Origin: Aspidapion aeneum
Lineage: Eukaryota > Arthropoda > Insecta > Coleoptera > Brentidae
Length of the DNA: 64,000 nucleotides
Assembly: GCA_963576565.1 (NCBI GenBank)
Contig: OY755039.1
Span: 140,561,369-140,625,368, forward strand
Direction: 5' to 3'
Shown: positions 20,476-30,785 of the stretch, piece after piece
Layout: the number at the start of each line of letters is the position of its first letter
How positions within the stretch are numbered: position 1 is the first letter of the stretch
Notes under the pieces: generated by a model
The model's input: the letters and a program-made list of their open reading frames with translations, nothing else
The model's database searches: none
What the model was told of the DNA's origin: nothing
Position numbers and translations under genes: made by a program

Positions 20476-20857
20476 CCGAGGGGTGATCAGCTGTCCACAG
20501 TAAATAAAATCTATATGTTTGTGGCGGATTCATTTTACAAACACAACTTTTTCTACACGACCACACAGGACTTCCACAAGACCCCACTGGACTATACAGG
20601 ACTCCATAGGACTTCTACAGGACTATACAGGACCCCGAGGGTACTGGCGCCTAAGGGGTGTACTAAGGCCGGCAAAGGCAAATCGGCTCTCTAAGAAAAA
20701 CGAGAGTTAAGACGTGATGACCTGTTTTTTTTTTGGTCGCGAATTTTTTTATGGGCGTCTTTTCAGCCACAGGACTATACAGGACACTACAGGACCAAAA
20801 ATTTATTAAAGTCCTGTAGGACGGTGTACAAATTTGGTTCAGCTGATCACCCCTCGG
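20476..20857. mobile_element. GGTGATCAGCTG-ended element with AGGAC minisatellite, copy 2
   Basis: Perfect 18-bp inverted ends CCGAGGGGTGATCAGCTG and CAGCTGATCACCCCTCGG. The interior is the same as copy 1, with fewer ACAGGACTTCC units. Better preserved than copy 1. Confidence 0.85.
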
Positions 20858-21542
20858 CCACTTGACATATTTTTTTTATTTGGACAGTGGCGTTTGTGCA
20901 GGAATGGCATAAATAATAAATAAATAGATAAAAAGTATGATCAACTTAGTGGGGCATGTGGTGTAAAACTTACCAAAAAATAGCGGTGCAGGAGAAAATT
21001 TTTTTTGAGTGCTACACTCAATTTTTTGGTCTATTGCCTAACTACGAAATCGTTGAAATCAAAACAATACGGCCCGACCGATAACGCCAAGTGGTCTCAG
21101 TGCACTAATTTAAGGTGCGCATAAGCTACCTTTAACAGCCAATGGTAACTGTTGACGCGGGTGGCATCAAGGGGGTTCGGGCGGCATCGATTGCAGCAAT
21201 TGATTCACAATAGCACGAACCGAAGTAAGGCCCATATTCTGTGTACTGTAAAATTCTATAGAGACATGTCGTCCTCTCTTTCTATATTTCGTAATTAGAA
21301 TGCGATATAACATCCACTGTGCACAGATTTTGCGTCCAGTCAAGCGCGACGCCGCCTATGCACACTTGTTTGAATACGAATACAAACACATACATACCGG
21401 GTATTAATTTCTAGGTAGTATTCAAATCTTTGGTGAATTCCTTTTGGGGTTTAATGATACTTTACGATGAAATTAGTCATTAAAAAATGGTAAAATTTTA
21501 TAATTTTTAAAGTAAATTTTGGGCATTGTTTCGATTTTTTAG
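20858..21542 (+). other. Rab33 intron 1, 3' part, no clear feature
   Basis: About 680 bp up to the acceptor (TTTTTTAG at 21535-21542). A block near 21434-21475 (GAATTCCTTTTGGGGTTTAA and the following 25 bases) recurs at 43085-43130, so part of this is an unclassified dispersed repeat. Confidence 0.45.
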
Positions 21543-21771
21543 GTACAGAATGAGCATGGTGAGGCACTATTATCGAAATACAGATGCAGTAGTATTTGTG
21601 TATGATGTAACCAATATAGAGTCTTTTGTTGCCCTCAAAAGATGGGTTGAGGAGTCGAACAACAATTGCCTTCCTGATATCCCAAAAATTTTGGTTGGCA
21701 ATAAATGTGATGGGGCTGTAAGGGTTCCAACAAATGAAGCTCAGAAGTTTGCTGATCAACATAACATGCCG
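21543..21771 (+). CDS. Rab33: Rab33, exon 2
   Basis: Encodes the end of Arg92 to Pro168: [38 protein letters not shown], the base-recognition motif GNKCD (NKCD at 145-148) and [16 protein letters not shown]. The split codon and reading frame fit exon 1, and the donor CCG|GTAAGT is at 21772. The YYRN and VYDVTN stretches are typical Rab switch II and helix regions. Confidence 0.94.
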
Positions 21772-22159
21772 GTAAGTAACAAGGAAGTCTGCAGGAAAAT
21801 ATACACAGTACACCAGTTTATTTTTAACTTCCTAGCCCGCGCAGCAATGGCCAGAGAACGTAGTTTTCTATTTTTTTTTTATTTTTTATTTTTTTCAACA
21901 GTCATGCCATTTACAAAAAGAAAAATCACAATAGTATGAACTATAAGTTAAATAACGCCGAGAATGTGTTATTTGGGTGTATTTGCACCAGAGATTTGGG
22001 AGGGGAATAGAAGGCTTTTTGTTAGTATTTATTTGGCTTAAAAATTCCATTGGGTAAAAACGCGAATCACCGTTGATCTGACCTGAAAGGCAAAAGTGCT
22101 GTCGGAGGTCACGGATGGATTCGTTTCAATCGATCTTTTCATCGATCGATATATATATA
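21772..22159 (+). other. Rab33 intron 2, 5' part, no clear feature
   Basis: About 390 bp, with a T-run near 21870-21895 and a short TA repeat just before the foldback element at 22160. No coding sequence beyond the donor is credible, although the frame stays open for some 55 codons. Confidence 0.45.
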
Positions 22160-23339
22160 CAGGGTGTCATTAAAAGTTTGTAACAAACTTTGACAGGTGA
22201 TAGTACACATAAAAATAAGAAAAAAAGTTCATATGAACATAGGTCCTAAAATGCATAGTAGGGGAGCTACGGGCACCAAAAGGGTTAATATCGAAAATGG
22301 TTTTTTTATACAGCAACTTTAAAAAGCTATGGAATTTTACAGAAAATTGCAAATGTTAATTAATTTTGACCCTTCACATTGTGATAAGGTAAAAAATAAC
22401 TACTTAACTCAAAAGGGTACTTTTGGTAGGGGTGGGGGGTTGTTTTAACAAGATTTTTTTTTGTATTGCATTTTTTTACATTTTGAGTCCATTTTTGAAA
22501 ACTACTCCCTTTTTTAAGTAAAAAAGGTACTCTTGTCTAAAATCGCCCAGAGCAACGGTTTACGAGACAATTGAGCGTAAAGATTTTTAGTACCTTAGAA
22601 TTTTTTTTTGTATTGCATTTTTTTACATTTTGAGTCCATTTTTAAAAACTACTCCCTTTTTTAAGTAAAAAAGGTACTCCTGTCTAAAGTCGCCCAGAGC
22701 AACGGTTTACGAAATAATTGAGCGTAAATTTTTTTAGGACCTCCCATAAGCAGAATAACTTTTACGTTCAATTATCTCGTAAACCGTTGCTCTGGGCGAC
22801 TTTAGACAAGAGTGCCTTTTTTACTTAAAAAAGGGAATAGTTTTTAAAAATGAACTCAAAATGTAAAAAAATGCAAAAAAAAAAATTCTACGGTACTAAA
22901 AATCTTTACGCTCAATTATCTCGTAAACCGTTGCTCTGGGCGACTTTAGACAAGAGTACCTTTTTTACTTAAAAAAGGGAGTAGTTTTTGAAAATAGACT
23001 CAAAATGTAAAAAAATGCAATATAAAAAAAAATTCTTGTTAAAACAACCCCCCACCCCTACCAAAAGTACCCTTTTGAGTTAAGTAATTATTTTTTTACC
23101 TTACCACAATATGAAGAGTCAAAATTAATTAACATTTGCAATTTTTTGTAAAATTCCATAGCTTTTTAAAGTTGCTGTATAAAAAAAACCATTTTCGATA
23201 TTAACCCTTTTGGTGCCTGTAGCATTATATATGCATATGAATATGCATTTTAGGACCTATGTTCATATGAACTTTTTTTCTTATTTTTATGTGTACTATC
23301 ACCTGTCAAAGTTTGTTACAAACCTTTAATGACACCCTG
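22160..23339. mobile_element. CAGGGTGTCATTAAAAG foldback element (mariner-type MITE)
   Basis: Ends CAGGGTGTCATTAAAAGTTT and its inverse AAACCTTTAATGACACCCTG, flanked by TA. The two halves are inverted almost throughout (for example CAGGTGATAGTACACATAAA with its inverse near 23290). The inner arms carry repeated CAGAGCAACGGTTTACGAGA and CTCGTAAACCGTTGCTCTGG. 1,180 bp, non-coding. Confidence 0.9.
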
Positions 23340-23343
23340 TATA

Positions 23344-23986
23344 CAGTGAAACCTCTTCTTGCGGACACCTCTAATAAGCGGACACTCCCTTTAAGCGGAC
23401 AAATTTGTTGGAACCAAGCTTTTCCCTATTTCATTACCTGTAAAATTCACTTCTATAACCGGACACTCTAATAACCGGACGCGGACAATTTTTTTTGGTT
23501 AAAAAATTCTGAAACCTCCCTTAAACGGACGCGACGGGACGGAGCGCTGCACGACATGGGCATAAATATTATGTAGTATGTTGACAACAACGCATTCTGC
23601 AGCCGGGAAATTACCTCTTTCCGTTTAAATGCGGAGACTAAATACTTCTGTCTTATTTATAACATATTTTATTTGGCGGAGGCGGGACTGCTGTTTTATT
23701 TTTATTGTTTAATTGGGTTGTAATAGATAGATCTCTTTGAAATGGTGCCTAGTAAAAAACTTCTTAGTTTACGTGAAAAAATTCAAGTTGTTAACGTTTC
23801 GGAGAATGAACATCTATCAGAACGAAAGATCGCTGAAAAATGTAATATCGGAAAAACTCAAGCAGCCAAAATTGTTAATAAATATCTATACATATAATTT
23901 TGCAGCTCCCTCTTATAAGCGGACACCTCCAATAAACGGACAAAATTGACGGAACCGTGAGTGTCCGCTTATGGGAGGTTTCACTG
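23344..23986 (+). mobile_element. Pogo/Tigger-type element with partial transposase
   Basis: Ends CAGTGAAACCTCTTCTTGCG and CTTATGGGAGGTTTCACTG are inverted repeats flanked by TA (23342-23343 and 23987-23988). Subterminal CGGACACTC-like blocks are repeated at both ends. 643 bp, an internally deleted derivative that keeps the start of a transposase gene. It shares its left TA neighbourhood with the end of the previous foldback element. Confidence 0.9.
23742..23897 (+). pseudogene. Tigger transposase N-terminal fragment (CENP-B-type HTH)
   Basis: A 51-residue frame, MVPSKKLLSLREKIQVVNVS, then ENEHLSERKIAEKCNIGKTQ and AAKIVNKYLYI. It reads as the first helix-turn-helix of pogo/Tigger transposases (KxxxLSLxEKIxVI..., RxIAxKFxIGKTQ). 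It stops where the deletion joins to the right end, so the CENP-B second domain and the DDE domain are gone. Confidence 0.8.
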
Positions 23987-24018
<32 letters not shown>

Positions 24019-25926
24019 CAGGGTGTCCCAGAACTAATGGTACGTAGTTAAACTGTAGATTCCCTGGGCCAAAATATTACGATTTAGTCACACTTACCTT
24101 AGTCCAAAAGTTCGTATTACCCAAGATACAGGGTGTTAAACTTTATTTTTTCAATTCGATTTTCTTTAATAACTTTTTACTAATTAATATTTTTGCAAAA
24201 AATAACAAGCGTGTAAATTTTTTTGAAATTGTCAAGACGATTCCGTTGAAAATTTTGATATACAATGTACAGGGTGTTCCTTGGACCACTACCATTGCAT
24301 TAAAATCACTGTATTTTTTTTATGCCTCAGTGTATACCAGTTTTTATGTAAAATAATGTTTTTTCCATCTTTTTTATCTAAAAAAGTTATACTGTTTTAA
24401 AGTCCCTCAGAGCAACGGTTTTTGAGATTTTTGCATTTAAAGTTTTTATTGCATGTGAGTGAAATGCCTAAATTATGTATGATACTTTCTTCAATTCTTT
24501 CTACTAATTAATATTTTTGCAAAAACTAACCAGCAAGTAGGTTTTTCTGAAATTTGCAAGACGATTCCGTTGAAAAAGTTGATGTACAATGTACAGGGTG
24601 CTCTTTGGACCACTACCATTGCATTAAAATCATCAGTGTATTTTTTTTGTGCCTCGGTGTATACTTAAGCAGGTTTCTGTAGTTTTAAGAAAGTTTGACA
24701 GAATAGACGCAGACAGCAACTTTATTGGATTTTATTGTTTTTTTATTTTAAAAGCCTACTATAATAAACAATTTTAAGTTTGATTTACTATTTGTCAATT
24801 TTAAAATTTTAACTTTGTTGCTGAGAGCGCCATGCTTAAGAAATTTTATATTTTTTTCAATAAATAATAAAATATTAATTTTATTAATAATTATAATTTT
24901 CATTCAAAACAATAAAAAATAGTTGCATTAATAAAGTATACGTACTTACCATTTTTAAAAACACTAATACGAAGAAGTTTTTGTTCCTCATTAAAAACAT
25001 CGCCCTAATAATAATGGACAATAACAATTGTTTTAACACACTTTTGATAATTCAAGAACCATTTTGTATATTTTTTAACTTAATATTTCTTAAGAAAACA
25101 TCCAATCTTAAAATGCTATAAAAAATTATTGTTAATTAATTAATTAATTTAATCAAAAATCTTTTACGCATACAATAAAAACTTATAATTTAAATATCTT
25201 TAAAACCGTTGCTCTAAGCGACATCTAAACGCTATAACTTTTTCACTTAAAAAAAATAAAAAAATAAATGCTTTTTATAGAATCTTGTATACACCGAGGA
25301 ACAAAAAAGTTAGACCTATTTTAATGTAACGGTACCGAGCCAGAGAACACCCTGTATAATATTTTTATTTTTTTTTAACCAAAATTAAATTGTCCATGCC
25401 CAAAAATCACCAAACCCAATTTCTTGTGCAAAATTATTAATTAGTAGAAAGAATTGAAGAAAGTATCATACATAAATTAGGCAGATTACTCACATGCAAT
25501 AAAAACTATAAATGCAAAAAACTCAAAAACCGTTGCTCTGAGCGACTTTAAAACAGTATAACTTTTTTACATAAAAAGGATGGGAAAACCATTATTTTAC
25601 ATAAAAACTGGTATACACTGAGGCACAAAAAAATATACTGATTTTTATGCAATGGTAGTGGTCCAAGGAACACCCTGTACACTTTACATCAAATTTTTCA
25701 ACGGAATCGTCTTGCCAATTTTGAAAAAACTTACACGCTGGTTAGTTTTTGCAAAAATATTAATTAGTAAAAAAGTTGTTAAAGAAAATCGAATTGAAAA
25801 AATAAAGTTTAACACCCTGTATCTCGGTTAATACGAAGTTTTGGACTAAGGTAAGTATAGCTAAATCGTAATATTTTGACCCAAGGAATCTACAGTTTAA
25901 CCATGTACCATTAGTTCTGGGACACC

Positions 25927-25929
<3 letters not shown>
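24019..25929. mobile_element. CAGGGTGTCCCAGAAC foldback element (mariner-type)
   Basis: Ends CAGGGTGTCCCAGAACTAAT and its inverse ATTAGTTCTGGGACACCCTG, inside (TA)n tracts on both sides. About 650 bp at each side pair with each other, with AATGTACAGGGTG-type sub-repeats inside the arms. It shares the CAGAGCAACGG motif with the element at 22160, so the two families are related. 1.9 kb, non-coding. Confidence 0.9.
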
Positions 25930-25958
<29 letters not shown>

Positions 25959-26180
25959 CACTCGCCTGGCCATTGAGTAATGTTCTTTACTCAATGGCCT
26001 GGCCTTGTTCTATGTTCTCGCGTTGTTGGATTTTGGATAAATTTAATAAAATTATTTCTTATCTAGGGATAAATGATAGAATTTTACCTTTTATGTTTTT
26101 TGCCGATTCGGTAATTAGTTATAATTAAAATGAATTAATATTACATTTTTTAATTTAACTTAATTAGTGTCCTTAAATGT
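25930..26180 (+). other. TA-repeat and unclassified intron DNA
   Basis: A TA dinucleotide run at 25930-25957, then CACTCGCCTGGCCATTGAGT with a short palindrome, then AT-rich DNA. No gene. Confidence 0.5.
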
Positions 26181-26493
26181 TTTTAGTTGATAGTTGGTTG
26201 TTGGGGTAGGACAAACAAATTCATGTACCTGTTCAAATGATTGCAAACGTTTCGGTTTATTGTTTAAACCTTCATCAGTGCTTTCACTTTCTAGCAGCTA
26301 CATTATATTGACGAATGTAGCTGCTAGAAAGTGAAAGCAACCGAACCGAACCAGCTACATTATATTGACGAATGTAGCTGCTAGAAAGTGAAAGCACTGA
26401 TGAAGGTTTAAACAATAAACTGAAACGTTTGCAATCATTTGAACAGTTACATGAATTTGTTTGTTCTACCCCAACAACCAACTATCAACTAAA
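26181..26493. mobile_element. Palindromic Penelope-like terminal repeat with hammerhead-like cores
   Basis: Two inverted arms of about 150 bp meet near 26337: TTTTAGTTGATAGTTGGTTG at the left pairs with the inverse at 26474-26493. Each arm contains CTGATGA, a short self-complementary stretch and GAAACG (minus 26278-26250 and plus 26397-26425), the layout of a hammerhead ribozyme core as known from Penelope-like retroelement terminal repeats. An internal direct repeat (CAGCTACATTATATTGACGA) occurs twice at the centre. Confidence 0.6.
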
Positions 26494-26998
26494 TTACATT
26501 TTTTCGCTTTATTATAATATACTTCTATGTATGTGAACCTTTGGGTGCCTTTATTGGCCGCAGTTTTCACGCATCGTCGCGTGTGCTTCTCCCACTCTGA
26601 TACTATGGAGAGAAGACCAAGAGCGAGGGAAATGCCCTGCGCTCGACCTATTTCGTTTTACGACTTCAGCACATAAGGTAGGTAGGCCAATATTTTACTA
26701 GCTTGAAGGTTCACCGCGGAAATTATTTTTCCTATTTTCGAACCGGTCTATTTTGTTTCACCCGCGATCCCATTAAAGGATCCAAAAGTCCCGTAAGGAC
26801 GAAACAGTTAACTGTCAACACTTATTAGGTGTCCACATTAGATCTTGGACCCCCGTGAGGATAAGCTTTCAAGCTACCCACGGAAAAATATGAGAGAAAC
26901 AAAAACTTCTTTTTACCCGATTAGCCACAAAAACTTAGATTTTTAAATTAACGGGTACTAAAATTTACGTTTGTACCTAATATTGTTTTTATTTTTAG
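26494..26998 (+). other. Rab33 intron 2, 3' part
   Basis: About 500 bp, GC-richer than its surroundings at 26540-26860. A CAAGCTACCC block and repeated GGACCC/GGATCC words suggest an old repeat, but I cannot classify it. Ends with the exon 3 acceptor (TATTTTTAG). Confidence 0.4.
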
Positions 26999-27175
26999 CT
27001 CTTTGAGACCTCAGCAAAGCAAGACAGTCACTGTGATAACGTTGAAGCAATCTTTCTAACTTTGGCTCACAAACTAAAAGCCCAGAAACCTTTTTTGCCA
27101 GAGGATAAAAGCAGAATAATAGGGGCTACAATTGTGAATGACACTACACAGTCAAATTCATGGTGCTATTGTTAA
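26999..27175 (+). CDS. Rab33: Rab33, exon 3 (terminal)
   Basis: Last 58 residues: LFETSAKQDSHCDNVEAIFL (with the TSAK guanine-binding motif), then TLAHKLKAQKPFLPED and a variable tail ending SNSWCYC. The C-terminal Cys-x-Cys is the double geranylgeranylation signal of Rab proteins. Complete protein 226 residues, matching the usual Rab33 length. TLAHKLKxxKPL is a distinctive Rab33 stretch. Confidence 0.94.
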   Translation, partial: LFETSAKQDSHCDNVEAIFLTLAHKLKAQKPFLPEDKSRIIGATIVNDTTQSNSWCYC

Positions 27176-27237
27176 AATTTGTTTTGTTTTATTTATTATT
27201 TTAATTTGTTTTTAATTAATAAGCTAAAACATTTATG

Positions 27238-27915
27238 TACAGTACTGGCCAAAAGTAGATTGCCTCCCTAAAATTGCATAGTGAGAACGAGCCGGTTGGT
27301 TTGCTAGTGGGTTTAATAAAAGGTTTTTGGAAAAATTGAGATTTTTCAAGGACATTATTTTTTTCGCAATTCTTTTTTGGACGGACCCCTAGAAAGGGGT
27401 CCACTAACATACAACTTTTTTTTTCAGATGGAATGACCCACCGACAACGTTATTAGAATTCAATTCAATTCAATTCAAAACGTTTATTTCGTCAATCCAA
27501 TAATATAACAAAAGAACATATTTCTAAAAAATTAAAAAATCAATGAGAAAGGTTATCAAATATTTTTAAAAATCCACTTCTCGAGAGTCCAAACCCGTTT
27601 TTTAATAAAATTATAAGTTAGACTTAAAAGGTCACTTAAATGTTATCTAAAAATCGCAAAAAAATAGACGTTTAAAAATATTTATGAAAATATTTGACAG
27701 ATGTCAAAAAAAAGTATACGATCATTTTTCTTTTTCGATAACATTTCTAACAAGGTGCCACAAGTGGGGTCTTTCTATCTGGAAAAAAAAGTTATATATT
27801 AGTGGACTCCTATCTGGGGTCCGTCCAAACAAAATTGAGAAAAAAATATTTCCCATTAAAAATATCGATTGACGTGTTTTTGGATTTTTCCAATAAACCC
27901 AGTTCTCAGCACACC
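27238..27915. mobile_element. Foldback element with CAGTACTGGCC end, interrupted
   Basis: Left end TACAGTACTGGCCAAAAGTA looks like a Tc1-type terminal repeat. The arms are inverted: TTTTTGGACGGACCCCTAGA and AAGGGGTCCACTAACATACA at the left pair with AGTGGACTCCTATCTGGGGT and CCGTCCAAACAAAATTG at the right. The matching terminal repeat at the right is missing. At 27456-27490 a run of AATTC pentamers followed by AAAACGTTTATTTCG looks like the reverse-oriented tail of a small retroelement inserted in the loop. Confidence 0.6.
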
Positions 27916-27919
27916 TGTT

Positions 27920-29560
27920 TGGGCGTTTTTCCCCACAAAATCGTATATTGTATATGCCTTTTTGTCACGTTATAAAAAAAAGCGAAAAATGTTTTTTTCT
28001 GTGTAGTTTTTGCCCAAAATGCCAAGTACCACTCTAAAAAGACTACGGATGGGCGAAAAAAAACCGAACAATTTTTTTTTCATTATAACTTTTGAACTAT
28101 ACCATCGATTTTAAGGGGAGAAACTGCACTTGGCAGAGAATTAATCAATATTTTGAATAAATAATTTTTTTTGACAGCCATTTCAAAATCCAAGATGGCG
28201 GACGAAATAAAATTGTACCCTTCAAAGATACTCGTTTATTCTTGTGTTGCGAACATGTTTTAATAATTTTTTTATTTTTTTAAATCACTAAAAAAACAGC
28301 ATTCTTGCCACGCACAACAAGGCATGAATCAGCAAAATCGGGTGGTTCTAAAAAAAATGTTTTTGTTTTAACCATTGTTTTAAATATAAAACAAACTAAA
28401 ACATTTTCGGAAAATAAGAATAAACACGCCATTTTGAAGAATCAATTATGATTCTGTCCGACATCTTAAATTCTAAGATGGCGGCAAATTTCGATTATAA
28501 TTTTTAAAGAGCAATCAATTCTCAACATGATTTTTTTTTATTTCACTAAAATTGGCTTAGTAATAACGAATTTATAAGGAAATTGATGCAGACAGGATTG
28601 ACAATGCAATCGTATAATCTGGAAAACAATGGCTGAAACAAAAATAGATATTTTGAGAACCACCACACCGATTTTACTAATTTGCACCTCGTTGTGTGGG
28701 GGAAAAGTAGTGCTTTTCTATAAATTAAAAAAAAACTAAAACATTTTCGGAAACTAAGAATAAACACGCCATTTTGAAGAATCAAGCATGATTTTGTCCG
28801 CCATCTTAAATTTTAAGATGGCGATAAACTTTGATCATGATCTAATTAATTTTAAAAAAAGCAATCAATTCTCACCAGGATGTTTTTTATTTCATTAAAA
28901 TCGGTTCAGTAGTAATGAATTTATAACGAAATAAATGCAGACATGATTGGCAAGGCAATCGTATAATATGCAAAACAATGGTTGAAACAAAAATATATTT
29001 TTTAAAATCACTGAACCGATTTTCCTAATTCATACCTTGTTGTGCGTGGCAAAAATGCCGCTTTTTTCTAATTTAAAAAAATAATTAAGACCTGTTCGCA
29101 ACACGAGAATAAACGAGCATGTTTGAAGGGTACATTTTAATTTCGTCCGCCATCTTGGGGTTTGAGATGGTGGACAAAAAAATACATTCAGTCAAAGCTC
29201 TGATTAATTTTCTGACACGTGCAGTATGTCCCATTAAAATCGATTGTATAGTTCAAAAAATACAATGAAAAAAAAATTGTCCGTTTTTTTTTACCCACCC
29301 GGTATGTGGCATATGTATATGCTGAAAATTTCACAACAATTGAACAAAGGATACTCCAGATATCAACATTTAAAATTTCTAAAAACAACAACAACATTTT
29401 AAACTGTTTGCCAATATCAATAATTTTTACTAATTTTAAAATTTCATATACTTTTCTTTGCCCAATTGTTGCTAAATTTTATGAAATAGAATCTTTATAT
29501 GGCAGTATTACATTACTACTAGCCATTTTTGCCTAAAATCACACAGAAAAAAAAACCTTT
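27920..29560. mobile_element. MITE of the GGCAAAAATGG family, split by a foldback insertion
   Basis: Left block GGCGTTTTTCCCCACAAAAT and TTTTTGCCCAAAATGCCAAG precede, and right block ACTAGCCATTTTTGCCTAAA with CACACAGAAAAAA follows, the TA-flanked element at 28046-29302. The inner arms ATTTCACAACAATTGAACAA occur at the right side. This is the third copy of the family and the second with a nested insertion. Confidence 0.65.
28046..29302. mobile_element. TA-flanked CCGGGTGGG foldback element (full copy)
   Basis: Left CGGATGGGCGAAAAAAAACC and right TTTTTTTTTACCCACCCGG are inverted, flanked by TA (28044-28045 and 29303-29304). The interior has repeated CAAGATGGCGGACGAAAT, GAATAAACACGCCATTTTGA and GCAATCAATTCTCA blocks in both orientations. 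1,257 bp, non-coding. Other copies start at 13744 and 44611. Confidence 0.85.
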
Positions 29561-30785
29561 TTTAGCATACAAAATGTGTTATGAAGGGGGGGGAATCCAG
29601 TATTAGTAAAAACGTTTGCTGATTCCAAAAATACTGAAATTGTATTCAAAACAGATAAGTTTATTTTCCTGAAACATTGTTATTTATTTTGAAAATAAAG
29701 ATGAGGCAAATTAAAAATTTTGGAGATCAGGAAATTAAAATTTGAAACATTCTATCGATTGTTAATTATTTACCGTTTTTATTTATATTTGTAAAAAAAC
29801 AATTTTATGTTTAAAATATACTATTTTTTATTTTTCTGATTCCTAGATATCTATGTACACTATAACAGATGACAGTTCTACGTAATAACAGCATTTTTTA
29901 TGTTGACAACATAATAACAATAGAAAAAATTGTCAAAACCTACCTCTTATCAACTCTTATGGCTCAAAAATTAAAACTTAATAAAAAAATTATGACAAAA
30001 AATGGAAAAAAACTCAAATTGATCATTTTTGAAATTAGTTTTAATAGAATATATTTTTTTTCATAAAGTTTACAAATAGGTATGTGTTTTTAAAATAAGG
30101 GGTAAATTTTGATGTTGTATCTTGGTCTGAGGTTTTCATTCCTTACAATAATACCCTTTAAGAAAAAGAAAACATAAATATCAAAATGCCAATAACCTTA
30201 GTTATAACAATATATTAATATCTTAGATATTGATCTTTTCTTACTAAAAAAATTAATAGAAAGTAAAAATAAAAATAAATAAAATAACCCAAAGTAATTC
30301 TTAAAAGCTTCTCCTATTGAGGTGCGAGAAAGGAATCCGAATCATAGAGGTATCCAGCAAAGATAGCCTGACTTTTATTTTTTTTGTAATCGTAACCCTA
30401 CCAGAAGTCGCCAAAATCGGGGATGGTTTACACCGTCGTGCGTCGCCTGTAAAAGGCTAGAACTTTGGCTTTTAAGAATCACTTTGAAACACCCGGTATA
30501 AGGATTCAACGCTGTTTTGACATTTTAAAATCCCTTACATATCCACATTACTTAAAGGAACAGGGGACTTAATATTTTGAAATTAAGTTTGGCATCTTTA
30601 GAATTTTAAAAAATACTGCCTTCCTATAGTTTTAGAAAGTTTTTTATAGGCCGATTTTGATTTTCGCAAAAAAAAAATTGCCGAAATATATTTAAAAATA
30701 TTTCCTAAATATTTTACTGGTTGCCTAATTTACAAATCCTAATTTTTTTTTAGTGAAATTTGTCTACTTTTGAATTGACTGTAAA
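29561..30785. other. Intergenic DNA, no feature seen
   Basis: About 1.2 kb of AT-rich sequence with a G-run at 29586-29592. No open frame with a recognisable domain. A possible short repeat (GGGGATGGTTTACACCGTCG) near 30419 stands out only for its GC content. Confidence 0.4.

Noticed and set aside
26284..26481. 65-codon frame with a repeated peptide
   Set aside because: Produced by the inverted repeat and the internal direct repeat at the palindrome centre.
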